A DNA stretch of 64,000 nt from Brumimicrobium aurantiacum (GTDB taxonomy: Bacteria; Bacteroidota; Bacteroidia; Flavobacteriales_D; Crocinitomicaceae), in the NCBI RefSeq assembly GCF_003402975.1, contig NZ_QURB01000001.1, forward strand, positions 372,001-436,000, given 5' to 3'. A program made the position numbers and the translations under genes. Positions 35,596 to 44,927 of this stretch are shown one piece after another; the first letter of the stretch is position 1, and the number at the start of each line of letters is the position of its first letter. The notes beneath the pieces were generated by a model that was given only the letters and a program-made list of their open reading frames with translations, made no database searches and was not told the origin of the DNA.

Positions 35596-35603
35596 GGCAA
35601 AAA

Positions 35604-37694
35604 CTATCTTATTTCCGCACCAACTTCCATGTCTTCTCCTGGCGCAATAAAGTTTAAGTTTCCTTTATCGTCTTCAGCCATTAAGATCATTCCGTTTGAA
35701 GTTACGCCACGTAATTTTCTTGGCGGTAAATTCATTAATACAGAAACCTTCTTACCGATGATTTCTTCTGCATCAAATTGTTTTGCAATTCCAGAAACAA
35801 TTGTTCTTTGATCTAAGCCTGTATCAACTAACAATTCTAAAAGTTTATCCGCTTTCTTTACTTTCTTCGCTGAAAGAATTTTTCCAACACGGATATCCAT
35901 CTTCAAGAATTCATCAAATTGAATATCCTCTTTTTGAGGTGCTACAACTTTTTCATCTTCGGCTTCAACTTCTTCTATTGACTCATTTTCTTTTTGAGAT
36001 GCAGCCAATATTTCTTTCTCCTTTTCTATAAATTCATCATCGATTTTCGGGAAAAGAATTGAAGGTTTATTCGTTTTTGTTCCGGCAGGAAGTAGTTCAA
36101 TTGAACCTGTTTGCTCCCATTTGAATGCTTCCATATTCAAAAAGCCTCTTAACTTCGCTGATGTCCCAGGAATAAAAGGATCGAAGAGAATAGAAAGGTT
36201 AGCAACAATCTGCAATGAAAGGTTTAAAATCGTTTCAACACGCTTTGGATCCGTTTTAATCACTTTCCAAGGCTCTGTTTCTGCCAAGTATCTATTACCA
36301 ATTCTTGCCAAGGCCATCACCTCACTTTGTGCTTCTCTAATTTTATAATTGTAAAGTAATTCTTCCACCTTTGAAGGAACTTCTTTCATTGCATCAATCA
36401 CTTTTTGATCTTCTGCTGTTAGTTCTCCCAATGCTGGAACAACACCATCATAATATTTGTTGGTCAATACCAAAGCTCGGTTTACAAAGTTCCCCAATAC
36501 ATCGGCCAATTCATTATTTACACGCGATTGGAAATCAACCCAAGTAAATTCACTGTCTTTACTTTCTGGCGCAATTGAAGTTAAAGTATATTTCAATTCA
36601 TCCACTTTTTCGGGATGTCTTTCTAAATATTCGTGTAACCAAACCGCCCAATTTCTTGAAGTTGAGAATTTATCTCCTTCCAAGTTCAAGAATTCTGAGG
36701 CTGGAACATTGTCTGGTAAGATAAACTCACCGTGCTCTTTCAATAAAATCGGGAAAATGATCGCATGGAAAACAATGTTGTCTTTTCCTATAAAGTGAAC
36801 CAATTTACGGTCACCCGTCCAATAGTCTTTCCAATCTTTATTGTTTGCTTTTGCCCAGTCTTTCGTTGCAGAAATATATCCAATTGGAGCATCCAACCAA
36901 ACATAAAGTACTTTTCCATCGGCACCTTCAACAGGAACAGGAATTCCCCAATCCAAATCTCTGGTCATAGCACGTGGATGTAAACCACCATCAATCCAAC
37001 TTAAACATTGTCCAAGGACTTGATTTCTCCATTTTTTTGGATCATGTTGAACTATTCCTTCAAGTTTACCTTCTTTAACCCATTCTCTCAACCAGTCTTC
37101 ATGGCGTTCCATTGGCAAGAACCAGTGCGAAGTTTCTTTTAAAACTGGAGTTTTTCCACTTAAAGTTGAAACAGGATTTACTAAATCTGTTGGACTTAAT
37201 GCGCTACCACATTTTTCACATTGATCTCCGTAAGCACCAGGGTTACCACATTTAGGGCATTCTCCAGAAATATATCTATCCGCTAAAAACTGTTGATGTT
37301 CTTCATCAAAATACTGCTCTGTTGTTTTTTGAGTAAACGCACCTTTATCATTTAAAACTTTAAAGAAATCTTGTGCAGTTTCTTTATGTGTAGCAGTAGT
37401 TGTTCTATCGAAAATATCAAATTGAATATCAAATTTCTCGAATGAATCAGAAATAATTTTATTGTATTTATCTACAATTGCTTGTGGCGTAATACCTTCT
37501 TTTTTCGCTCTTAATGTAATTGCAGCACCATGCTCATCACTTCCACTAATAAAAGCAACATCATGTTGTTTATGCTTTAGAAATCGCACGAAGATATCAG
37601 CAGGTAAGTAAACACCAGCCACGTGGCCTAAGTGAATTGGTCCATTTGCATAAGGCAAAGCAGCTGTTACAGTATATTTCTGTTTATTATTCAT
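35604..37694 (-). CDS. metG: Methionyl-tRNA synthetase
   Basis: 696 residues from ATG 37694 (13 upstream residues rejected). HIGH motif in '[16 protein letters not shown]', a zinc knuckle '[18 protein letters not shown]' near 140-160, and the KMSKS equivalent '[13 protein letters not shown]' (KFSTS is a common form in this phylum). The C-terminus carries a tRNA-binding OB domain ('[17 protein letters not shown]', '[17 protein letters not shown]'). A TATCTTTG box on the minus strand (37717-37724) precedes it. Charges tRNA-Met. Confidence 0.96.
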   Translation of the reverse strand: MNNKQKYTVTAALPYANGPIHLGHVAGVYLPADIFVRFLKHKQHDVAFISGSDEHGAAITLRAKKEGITPQAIVDKYNKIISDSFEKFDIQFDIFDRTTTATHKETAQDFFKVLNDKGAFTQKTTEQYFDEEHQQFLADRYISGECPKCGNPGAYGDQCEKCGSALSPTDLVNPVSTLSGKTPVLKETSHWFLPMERHEDWLREWVKEGKLEGIVQHDPKKWRNQVLGQCLSWIDGGLHPRAMTRDLDWGIPVPVEGADGKVLYVWLDAPIGYISATKDWAKANNKDWKDYWTGDRKLVHFIGKDNIVFHAIIFPILLKEHGEFILPDNVPASEFLNLEGDKFSTSRNWAVWLHEYLERHPEKVDELKYTLTSIAPESKDSEFTWVDFQSRVNNELADVLGNFVNRALVLTNKYYDGVVPALGELTAEDQKVIDAMKEVPSKVEELLYNYKIREAQSEVMALARIGNRYLAETEPWKVIKTDPKRVETILNLSLQIVANLSILFDPFIPGTSAKLRGFLNMEAFKWEQTGSIELLPAGTKTNKPSILFPKIDDEFIEKEKEILAASQKENESIEEVEAEDEKVVAPQKEDIQFDEFLKMDIRVGKILSAKKVKKADKLLELLVDTGLDQRTIVSGIAKQFDAEEIIGKKVSVLMNLPPRKLRGVTSNGMILMAEDDKGNLNFIAPGEDMEVGAEIR

Positions 37695-37731
37695 TGAATT
37701 CAATTTTTCTAGGCTACAAAGATAGGGAATC

Positions 37732-37817
37732 AATTACGAAAATAGATAATTACGAATTACGAATGTTTTAATTACGAATTGCACTCCCCCAATTCGTAAT
37801 TATCTATTTTCGTAATT
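37732..37817. repeat. 27-bp perfect inverted repeat overlapping the S9 peptidase 3' end
   Basis: The left arm 37732-37758 and the right arm 37791-37817 are exact reverse complements, starting AATTACGAAAATAGATAATT. The right arm contains the last codons and stop of the peptidase gene (stop at 37800-37802). The loop carries TACGAATGTTTTAATTACGAA, most of which recurs near 52050-52070. Strong hairpin, probably a dispersed repeat that also serves as gene end. Confidence 0.8.
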
Positions 37818-40613
37818 CTCTAGTCCGTAATTTTTTCCTTTATCTACAGCAGGTACACCATCAATTAACCATTTTGGAGCAGGCTTTCCTTGTAAAAAAT
37901 AATCAAAGAATTGACGCATACGAATACTTAAATCCATACGGTTGGCATTATCCATTAAATTGTGCTGGTCTCCGTTATAATTTAACATCCAAACAGGTTT
38001 GTTTAAACGCTTCATTCCTGTAAACATTTCAATTCCTTGATACCACGGAACAGCACCGTCATTGTCATTATGCATAATTAAAAGTGGTGTTTCGATATTT
38101 GGAATTCCAAATAAAGGTGAGTTCTCGATATACAATTCAGGAGCTTCCCAAATGGTTTTACCAATTCTACTTTGTGTATGTTCATATTGAAATGCTCTGT
38201 TATATCCACTTCCCCAACGAATTCCACCATAAGCAGAAAACATATTACTTACTGGAGCACCAGCCATTGCTGCAGCGTAACGATCTGTCATCGTAATTAA
38301 TTGAGCAGTTTGGTAACCACCCCAAGACTGACCTTGTAATCCCATGCGTGTACTGTCTACATTAGGATACAATTCCAAAATCTTATCTGTTCCACTCATG
38401 ATACTATTGTATGCACTTTTCGCTGGATGACCTTCTTCATAACGAATATCCGGAATAAATACCAAATACCCAGCAGATGCATATTCCGTTGCAAAAATAA
38501 TTGACGCTGTTGGCTTTGGAATGTAGTGATAGTTCTTTTTATCACTGTACATTTCATAGAAATACACAAGCAAAGGATAAGACTTTGTTGAATCGAAATC
38601 TTCTGGCTTATAAAGTAGTCCATCCAATTTTTCTCCATTGTAAGATTCCCACTCTACTTGCTCCACTGTTGCCCAATTGTATTCAGATTGCTGTGGATTT
38701 GTTTCAGAGATTTTTAATGGATTTTCGAACTTTGTGTTTGTCAAATAAATTTCCGGATAATCAATTGTTGACATTTGTCTGAAAGTTAAAACATCACTTT
38801 CTTCAGCCTTTATAATTGAAGTAATTTTATGATCTGTTTCAAACCACTTCACCAAATGAGGACTCAATCTATCATCAACATAAGAATACACAAATTCATC
38901 TTTCGAATCTTGATCAACACCGATAATATATGACTCATCAAAAGAAATGAAAGTACTATCGTAGTTCATTTTACGAAGTCTGTACACCATATTAGAAAGA
39001 TTCTCTTCCTTTTTCGTAATTGGTTTTAATGTTGAAGTCACATAATCGTAAGTCCAAATATGATATTCTGAATACAAAATAATTTCATTATCACTTAAAT
39101 ATCCTGGTGAGCCTTCTGGCCCAGCATTAAAAGGCATTCCATTGATATCGCTTTTCCAATTGATTGTAGAATCTTGAAGATTACACGTCATACAAGTTTC
39201 TACTTTTGTTTCTAAGTTAAAGGAATAGAAATTTCCTTCTTCGCTATTGAAGTAAGTAAATATTGACCCTTCAGGGTTTAAGCCAATAGAATAAGGAATT
39301 TTAGATTTAATCAATTCCTTTTCACCATTTTCAATATTCACACGATAATAATCGTTTGGCCAAGGAAATCTCCAATTATTAGCGTAGGCATATTGTTCAT
39401 TAGAATACCCCAAAGCATAATTACTATTTCCTTGATCTAGCAAACGTATATTCAAGGTATCAGAATCAAGTTGTGCAAATGAATTTTTATTCAAGTCATA
39501 AACAGAACGGAAACTTCTATTTTGGTCTCTTCTTAACTCCTTTAATTGCTGTGGTTGTAAACGATTATTTTTATAATGCCATACATCAAGTACTGCTTTT
39601 TCACTTTTCAACAGTGTATCTTCTGCTTCTTCTTCCGGCATTTCTCTCAAACCAAAGAACAGTTTTGACTCATCTAAAGAAAAATAAATACTTCCTTTAG
39701 GAGCTGGAGTTAATCCTTCTGGCAAGTAACTACTATCCTTAGGAACAACAATATTAGGCACATCTTTATTCACATTCCATTGATAGATATCAAAAAGACG
39801 TATTTCCTTAGAAGAATCAGTTGAAGCCATAAAAGCAAATTCATTTCCTTTATCACTAAAGGTATAATCTGCAATCTCCGTAAAGTTTGTGACTAGCTTT
39901 TTCCCTTTCTCTGATTTTAGGTCATATAAACTTATTGTTGAGACAAGCTCTCCATTTTCTTTTTTCCCTTTAACTATAAATAAATGTGTCCCATTTTTAT
40001 TAAAGTGAAAATCCGTCACGTTATTAAAGTATTCCTTTTTCCCTGACACGAGGTCAATAACATAAAGTGTATTACCTTCATTATTTACCTCGACCTCTTT
40101 CTTGAACAGTCCAAAAAATCCTGATTTCTCTTCCTTTTCAACGTCCTCTTCTTCTATAAGAAAAGCAAGATAGTTTCCTTTTTCAGGAATCGCGTAATCA
40201 ATAAGTTCAGGAACAAACACTAAACTATCTTTTTGAATAAAGTAAATACCAAGCGTGTCTTTAGTTCTATTCTCTTTTTTAACGTCGTTCAACTTCATAT
40301 AACGCGTTGTATCAAACCCTGGGTCGACAACATACGTGAGGACTTCTTCATTGAAAGAAAACTGTGCTTTACTACCTTTATTAAACTCCTTGTAATTATT
40401 GTTTTTAACATCAAAAAGGACTAATTTTCCGTCTCCTCGGTGAGGATTTATTTCATATGAAACAAAATTACCTTTTGCAGAAACTTCTTGATTTCTTAGA
40501 GATTTCCATTCGTTATAAACGGTATGGTCAATAATTTTCTTTTGAGCGAAAACTTCTTTAGAACTGACAAAAAAAAGCAATCCTAAAAGAAATAGTTTTT
40601 GATATAAATACAT
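37800..40613 (-). CDS. S9 family prolyl oligopeptidase-type serine peptidase
   Basis: 937 residues with signal peptide (to 'SKEVFAQ'). A beta-propeller fills the first two thirds; the C-terminal alpha/beta-hydrolase has the catalytic Ser in 'MGLQGQSWGGYQTAQLI', the Asp in 'PLLIMHNDNDGAVPWYQG' and the His in 'LNYNGDQHNLM'. It resembles large periplasmic dipeptidyl/acylaminoacyl peptidases of Bacteroidota. Its last residues (ENYENR) are coded by a repeat arm, so the C-terminus was probably altered when the repeat inserted. Confidence 0.9.
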   Translation of the reverse strand: MYLYQKLFLLGLLFFVSSKEVFAQKKIIDHTVYNEWKSLRNQEVSAKGNFVSYEINPHRGDGKLVLFDVKNNNYKEFNKGSKAQFSFNEEVLTYVVDPGFDTTRYMKLNDVKKENRTKDTLGIYFIQKDSLVFVPELIDYAIPEKGNYLAFLIEEEDVEKEEKSGFFGLFKKEVEVNNEGNTLYVIDLVSGKKEYFNNVTDFHFNKNGTHLFIVKGKKENGELVSTISLYDLKSEKGKKLVTNFTEIADYTFSDKGNEFAFMASTDSSKEIRLFDIYQWNVNKDVPNIVVPKDSSYLPEGLTPAPKGSIYFSLDESKLFFGLREMPEEEAEDTLLKSEKAVLDVWHYKNNRLQPQQLKELRRDQNRSFRSVYDLNKNSFAQLDSDTLNIRLLDQGNSNYALGYSNEQYAYANNWRFPWPNDYYRVNIENGEKELIKSKIPYSIGLNPEGSIFTYFNSEEGNFYSFNLETKVETCMTCNLQDSTINWKSDINGMPFNAGPEGSPGYLSDNEIILYSEYHIWTYDYVTSTLKPITKKEENLSNMVYRLRKMNYDSTFISFDESYIIGVDQDSKDEFVYSYVDDRLSPHLVKWFETDHKITSIIKAEESDVLTFRQMSTIDYPEIYLTNTKFENPLKISETNPQQSEYNWATVEQVEWESYNGEKLDGLLYKPEDFDSTKSYPLLVYFYEMYSDKKNYHYIPKPTASIIFATEYASAGYLVFIPDIRYEEGHPAKSAYNSIMSGTDKILELYPNVDSTRMGLQGQSWGGYQTAQLITMTDRYAAAMAGAPVSNMFSAYGGIRWGSGYNRAFQYEHTQSRIGKTIWEAPELYIENSPLFGIPNIETPLLIMHNDNDGAVPWYQGIEMFTGMKRLNKPVWMLNYNGDQHNLMDNANRMDLSIRMRQFFDYFLQGKPAPKWLIDGVPAVDKGKNYGLENYENR

Positions 40614-40723
40614 GTAATCTAGTTATTGTTAAAAACTTTACGAAAGTACAATTTCCTATTGAATTATAGTTTTTTTAACGATTTAAAACAAGGGTAAAAT
40701 TATTTTAATAGCAATTAATTTTA

Positions 40724-40731
40724 TATATTTG
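40724..40731 (+). promoter_or_regulatory. TAnnTTTG box of the T9SS protein gene
   Basis: TATATTTG, 22 bases before the ATG. AT-rich DNA precedes it; no exact TTG at -33. The gene's codon choice (AAC, GGT, CCA preferred) suggests strong expression. Confidence 0.5.
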
Positions 40732-40753
40732 TTAAAAATTAAAAGATAATATT

Positions 40754-42556
40754 ATGAAAAAGATTTACGTAATGGCAGCTTTTTTAGGAGCATCTTCATT
40801 TGCTTTTAATCAAGTTGTACAGGAAGCGCCTTCTCACTTTACCAAAAGTACTAAGAAAGCAATTTCTAATAATAATGGTGTAACTAAAGCTCCAGGTGTA
40901 AGTTTATGGTCAGACGACTTTTCTGATGAAACTACATGGACAATTGGTAACTCTGGTCAACAAGGTACATTTGACATTGGTGTTGAGGCTGACCTTCCAA
41001 ACCCAAACTACTATTCAGTAATTACTTCTCCAACTGCAACAAATGGTTTTGCATTTTTCGAAGGAGTTCAGTTCTTGTTAGCAGGTTCTGTTGATGTACA
41101 AAATTCATGGGTTGAGTCTAACACAAGTGTTGACTGTTCAGCTCATTCACAAATTACAGTTAACTTTCACCAAGAATACCGTGCATTTAACGATGATGTA
41201 ACATACGTTGAAATCAGTTTAGATGGTGGTTTAACTTGGGAACAAACAGTTGATGTTAACGCAGGAATCGTAGTAAATACATATGCTACTGAAACTGAAA
41301 AATTCGTTAACTTTAACGTAAACAACTCTTCAGATGTAAGAGTAAGATTTAGATGGGAGAACACAAGTACTGACAACCAATATGGTTCAGGTTACGCTTG
41401 GATGGTTGATGATGTACAAATCTCAAGTTTAGCTGATCACGATATCGCTACGAGTGGTCTTAACTATGGTACTGCTGGATTATTTTACACTCAAATCCCA
41501 GTTACTCAAATTGCACCAATCGGATCTGCAGTAGTATTGAACAACCAAGGTTCGTCTGATCAAACTAACGTTGTTTTAAACGCAGAGGAGGTTATTGCTG
41601 GTAACTATTCTTCAACTTCTACACCAGTAGCTATCGTTGCAGGTGGTGATGATTCAGTTGCGGTAAATTCAGACTTTACTCCATCAGGAGCTGGAAACTA
41701 CCAAATTGATTACTCAATTACTTATGACAACACAGATGATGTACCTTCTAACAACATGTTAGAATCTTACACTTTCACAGTTGGGACTAACATCTATGCT
41801 AGAGATACTTCAACTCAAGCTGAAATGGGAACAGTTTACGGTCGTATGACAGGATCTAATGCAACTCCATCTCCAAGAGAATTACAACCAGGTACTTTGT
41901 ATGACATCTATACAGACCAATCATTAACAGGAATTGACTTCCAATTTGGTGATGTTATTTCTGAAGGTTCAGAAGTTTATGGTGAGATTTTTGACTCAAA
42001 CTTAGACCCAATTGCTAATGGTGAGACAATGCCATATACAGTTGTTTCTGGTGATGAAGGAACATACCACACATTAGTATTTGACACTCCAGTTGATTTA
42101 GTAGCTGGTGAGACTTACTTAGTTTCGGTTAAATGTTTTGATACTGACTTCTCAGTAGCTACTGCTGGAGCTAGTGCTGCACAAACTTCATTTGTTTATT
42201 ACCCAGATGAAACTACTTGGTACTATACTTTATCTACTCCAGTTATCCGTATGAACTTTGATCCAACATTGAATGTAGAGAACAATGAGTTATCTAACTT
42301 AAATGTAACTCAAAACTTCCCTAACCCATTCTCAACTGAGACTACAGTTCAGTTCAACTTGAAAGAAGCAGCTGATGTTTCTTACTCAGTAGTTGACATG
42401 ACTGGTAAAGTTATGTTGAATGTAAACGAAGGAAACACAATTGCTGGTGATCACCAAATCACTATCGATGGTTCTTCTTTCGCTAACGGAGTTTATTACT
42501 TAAACATTACAGCTGGTGAATCAAACGTTACACGTAAAATGATCGTGAACAAATAA
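40754..42556 (+). CDS. Secreted protein with type IX sorting domain
   Basis: 600 residues. Signal peptide MKKIYVMAAFLGASSFAF; then a jelly-roll-like region 'SLWSDDFSDETTWTIGNSGQ' with an 'EISLDGGLTWEQTVDVNAG' segment typical of secreted Bacteroidota proteins, Ig-like beta domains, and the C-terminal T9SS sorting domain ('NFPNPFSTETTVQFNL' to 'TRKMIVNK'). No catalytic motif is seen, so it may be an adhesin or surface protein. Codon use is biased compared with its neighbours, a sign of high expression. It has its own promoter and terminator and is followed by three small-RNA-like repeats. Confidence 0.85.
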   Translation: MKKIYVMAAFLGASSFAFNQVVQEAPSHFTKSTKKAISNNNGVTKAPGVSLWSDDFSDETTWTIGNSGQQGTFDIGVEADLPNPNYYSVITSPTATNGFAFFEGVQFLLAGSVDVQNSWVESNTSVDCSAHSQITVNFHQEYRAFNDDVTYVEISLDGGLTWEQTVDVNAGIVVNTYATETEKFVNFNVNNSSDVRVRFRWENTSTDNQYGSGYAWMVDDVQISSLADHDIATSGLNYGTAGLFYTQIPVTQIAPIGSAVVLNNQGSSDQTNVVLNAEEVIAGNYSSTSTPVAIVAGGDDSVAVNSDFTPSGAGNYQIDYSITYDNTDDVPSNNMLESYTFTVGTNIYARDTSTQAEMGTVYGRMTGSNATPSPRELQPGTLYDIYTDQSLTGIDFQFGDVISEGSEVYGEIFDSNLDPIANGETMPYTVVSGDEGTYHTLVFDTPVDLVAGETYLVSVKCFDTDFSVATAGASAAQTSFVYYPDETTWYYTLSTPVIRMNFDPTLNVENNELSNLNVTQNFPNPFSTETTVQFNLKEAADVSYSVVDMTGKVMLNVNEGNTIAGDHQITIDGSSFANGVYYLNITAGESNVTRKMIVNK

Positions 42557-42579
42557 TCATCATCTGAAAAGATATAAGA

Positions 42580-42608
42580 AGAGGAGCTTTAATAGCTCCT
42601 CTTTTTTT
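42580..42608 (+). terminator. Rho-independent terminator of the T9SS protein gene
   Basis: GAGGAGCT / AGCTCCTC stem with a short loop and TTTTTTT tail, 25 bases after the stop. Confidence 0.85.
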
Positions 42609-42737
42609 ATGCCTAATATTTCCATTTACCTACATTCAAAAACAACTTAATCATAATAAAAGTAAATTCAATAAACAGAATATACAATTCAAATTATATA
42701 CGAAATTGGAGCAATAGAAAAACGTATCTTTACACCA

Positions 42738-42835
42738 TAAGATACAAACATGTCTAAGGCATGTAAAATTGTACAGTTTTCATAAGTAGTAGTGTTTAAC
42801 AAGAGAGGAAGCAATTGCTTCCTCTCTTGTTTATT
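42738..42835 (+). ncRNA. Tandem small-RNA-like unit 1
   Basis: Contains the core TTTCATAAGTAGTAGTGT (42778-42795) followed three bases later by a perfect 15-bp stem (AACAAGAGAGGAAGC 42798-42812; complement 42817-42831) with AATT loop and a T-rich end. A likely promoter lies upstream: TTG at 42706-42708 and TATCTTTA at 42725-42732. Strand + is inferred from the order core-hairpin-T-rich tail. The body between promoter and core differs from units 2 and 3. I know no named RNA with this core; comparison with Rfam is needed. Confidence 0.55.
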
Positions 42836-42942
42836 TAATGATATTAAATTTCATTAAACATTCAAATAAAAAAGCAATTACGAGTCTAAATAAGATCAAA
42901 AAGAGATAAAAATTCTTTAACATATATTTTATATATGAGTAC

Positions 42943-43037
42943 AACAAATGATTTAAATCAGTGTTATTACAATGTTAGGTTTCATAAGTAGTAGTGTAAA
43001 CAGGAGAGAAGGCGCCCGCTTTCTCTCCTGTTGTTTT
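42943..43037 (+). ncRNA. Tandem small-RNA-like unit 2
   Basis: The same core TTTCATAAGTAGTAGTGT at 42980-42997, preceded by GTTAGG and followed by a stem (AACAGGAGAGAA / TTCTCTCCTGTT around GGCGCCCGCT) and TTTTTT. Upstream, TTCTTTAACAT (42913-42923) and TATATAT (42930-42936) sit at the same distances as in unit 3 (67 bases from first element to core), which marks a shared promoter. The estimated RNA is about 95 nt. Stem bases differ between units while pairing is kept. Confidence 0.6.
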
Positions 43038-43121
43038 TTACAATAAATATGAATAAATGATTGTCTAAAATATAATGCTTAAAAAAAACATTTCTTTAAC
43101 ATTTATTTTACATATCAACAC

Positions 43122-43216
43122 AACAAAAGAAAAAATCAGAGGTTTATATAGTGTTAGGTTTCATAAGTAGTAGTGTTATACAAGAGAGAAAGCGCCCGCT
43201 TTCTCTCTTGTTGTTT
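43122..43216 (+). ncRNA. Tandem small-RNA-like unit 3
   Basis: Core at 43159-43176, again preceded by GTTAGG; stem ACAAGAGAGAAAGCG / complement at 43197-43211. Upstream TTCTTTAACAT (43092-43102) and TACATAT (43109-43115) repeat the unit 2 spacing exactly. It ends a few bases before the stop of the convergent small membrane protein gene. Confidence 0.6.
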
Positions 43217-43223
43217 ATAGAAA

Positions 43224-43565
43224 TTAATTATTATTAATTTTGTTTGGAATAATCAACCATACCCCAATTACAACTACTCCAGTTAACAATAAGTAGCTAC
43301 TACCCTCAATTGCTAAACGGTTCAAAGAAACCCCATAAATAATTAGAGTTATACTTAACAACAACATAACGCCTGATAAATTGATTGATTTGTTCTTCAT
43401 CATACTTGAAAAAAGAAGAATGACTCCTGCACTCCCAAAAACAATAGAAAAGTATGGTAAAAAATCAATAATTGTAGAACCTTCAAATCCAAGTGCATTA
43501 AATATAGTAGGTAATAACATTGATATCAAAGCTATTACAAAAGAATATGTCGCCCATTTTGTCAT
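43224..43565 (-). CDS. Small integral membrane protein of unknown function
   Basis: 113 residues with four hydrophobic helices (about 6-24, 32-51, 60-77, 88-104) and short basic links such as 'MKNKSINL'. No signal peptide, no recognisable domain. Single gene, convergent with the small-RNA units and divergent from the SAM-riboswitch-controlled metH genes. Confidence 0.6.
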   Translation of the reverse strand: MTKWATYSFVIALISMLLPTIFNALGFEGSTIIDFLPYFSIVFGSAGVILLFSSMMKNKSINLSGVMLLLSITLIIYGVSLNRLAIEGSSYLLLTGVVVIGVWLIIPNKINNN

Positions 43566-43652
43566 AGATCAAAAGTACATTTAAAATCGGGAAGTGAAAA
43601 TCAAGGAATAAAAAAATAAGTATAACTATTTTTATTCCTTACGATTAGTTCT

Positions 43653-43660
43653 TACATTTG
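43653..43660 (+). promoter_or_regulatory. TAnnTTTG box for the metH leader
   Basis: TACATTTG, 28 bases before the riboswitch P1 helix, the right place to start the leader RNA. No exact -33 TTG. Confidence 0.5.
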
Positions 43661-43687
43661 AGAAGTTCTTTAAAAGAATAAAATAAT

Positions 43688-43802
43688 ACTTATAAAGAAA
43701 GGTGGAGGGACAGGCCCTAAGAAACCTTGGCAACCTTTTAAACTTTTAATTTCGGTGCCAAATCCTTTTTCAATTTCGATTAAGATTTGAAAATAGATAA
43801 GT
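43688..43802 (+). ncRNA. SAM riboswitch (S-box type) upstream of metH
   Basis: The conserved SAM-I core is present: AGGTGGAGGGACAGGCCCTA, then GAAACC, TTGGCAACC, and further down GGTGCCAAATCC. P1 is formed by ACTTAT (43688-43693) with ATAAGT (43797-43802). It controls the two methionine synthase genes, fitting the end product. No clear terminator stem follows, so control may act on translation or by an arrangement I cannot see. Confidence 0.9.
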
Positions 43803-43890
43803 TGAACTAAAGTGACTACGGCTTTTTCTTCCTTTTTCTTTTATTAAAAATATTATTTTTAATTACGGTATAGCAATTACCGATTATAAA

Positions 43891-44904
43891 ATGACTATGA
43901 CTAAAAGAAACATACGCGACATAATAAAAGAGAAAACCTTAGTACTAGACGGTGCTATGGGTACAATGATTCAACAATATGATTTAGAGGAAAGTGATTT
44001 TCGTAGAAACTGGTTTGAAGATGCCAAAAAACCATTGAAAGGAAATAATGATTTACTTTCACTAACTAGACCAGAAATCATCAAGGAGATTCATGCAAGC
44101 TATTTTGAAGCAGGAGCAGATATTTGTGAAACGAACACATTCTCTGGAACAACAATTGCCCAAGCAGACTACGATTTAGAAGAAGCCGTTTACGATATTA
44201 ATTTTCATTCGGCTAAATTGGCAAAAGAAGTTGCTGATGAATTCACACAAAAAGAACCTAATAAACCTCGCTATGTTGCAGGTGCAATTGGGCCAACAAA
44301 CCGAACTTGTTCTATTTCTCCAGATGTAAACAACCCCGCTTTTCGAGCAATCACATTTGATGAACTCGTAGAAGCATATAGTTTACAAGTTAAAGCACTT
44401 ATTGAAGGAGGTGTTGATATATTATTAGTAGAAACTATATTTGACACTTTAAATGCAAAAGCTGCTTTATATGCCATTGATGTTATTCAAGAAGAATTAA
44501 ACACAGATTTACCTATAATGGTTTCTGGTACAATCACAGATGCATCAGGTAGAACATTAACAGGACAAACCACTGAAGCATTTCTTATTTCTATATCACA
44601 TTTACCCGTTTTAAGTGTTGGGTTAAATTGTGCTCTAGGAGCAAGAGAATTAAGACAATATTTGAAAATAATGGATGAAAAAGCGCCATTTTATGTTTCT
44701 GCACATCCAAATGCCGGTTTACCTAACGAATTTGGTGAGTATGATGAAACTCCTGAAATTATGGGAGAACAAATCGAAGAGTTCTTGAAAGAAGGATTGG
44801 TTAATATCATCGGAGGATGCTGTGGAACCACTCCTGAGCACATTAAAGTAATTGCTGATCTAGCAGAAAAACATAAGGTTAGAAAACTAAATCAAAGCAT
44901 CTAA
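43891..44904 (+). CDS. metH: Methionine synthase, homocysteine-binding module (split MetH)
   Basis: 337 residues forming the homocysteine S-methyltransferase TIM barrel: '[20 protein letters not shown]' at the N-terminus and the zinc ligands Cys in '[10 protein letters not shown]' and the Cys pair in '[12 protein letters not shown]'. The other modules are in the next gene, 23 bases downstream. Splitting MetH into two genes is the usual state in Flavobacteriia, so this is not a frameshift. Expression is governed by the SAM riboswitch at 43688. Confidence 0.93.
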   Translation: MTMTKRNIRDIIKEKTLVLDGAMGTMIQQYDLEESDFRRNWFEDAKKPLKGNNDLLSLTRPEIIKEIHASYFEAGADICETNTFSGTTIAQADYDLEEAVYDINFHSAKLAKEVADEFTQKEPNKPRYVAGAIGPTNRTCSISPDVNNPAFRAITFDELVEAYSLQVKALIEGGVDILLVETIFDTLNAKAALYAIDVIQEELNTDLPIMVSGTITDASGRTLTGQTTEAFLISISHLPVLSVGLNCALGARELRQYLKIMDEKAPFYVSAHPNAGLPNEFGEYDETPEIMGEQIEEFLKEGLVNIIGGCCGTTPEHIKVIADLAEKHKVRKLNQSI

Positions 44905-44927
44905 AAAATTTTCAAAAGTCTTTATCT

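Noticed and set aside
36640-36680. Broken KMSKS motif in metG
   Set aside because: KFSTS is the normal form in methionyl-tRNA synthetases of this phylum.
42557-43223. Terminator-only explanation of the three hairpins
   Set aside because: Not fully rejected: three terminators in a row without genes between them and with a common upstream core make independent RNA units more likely.
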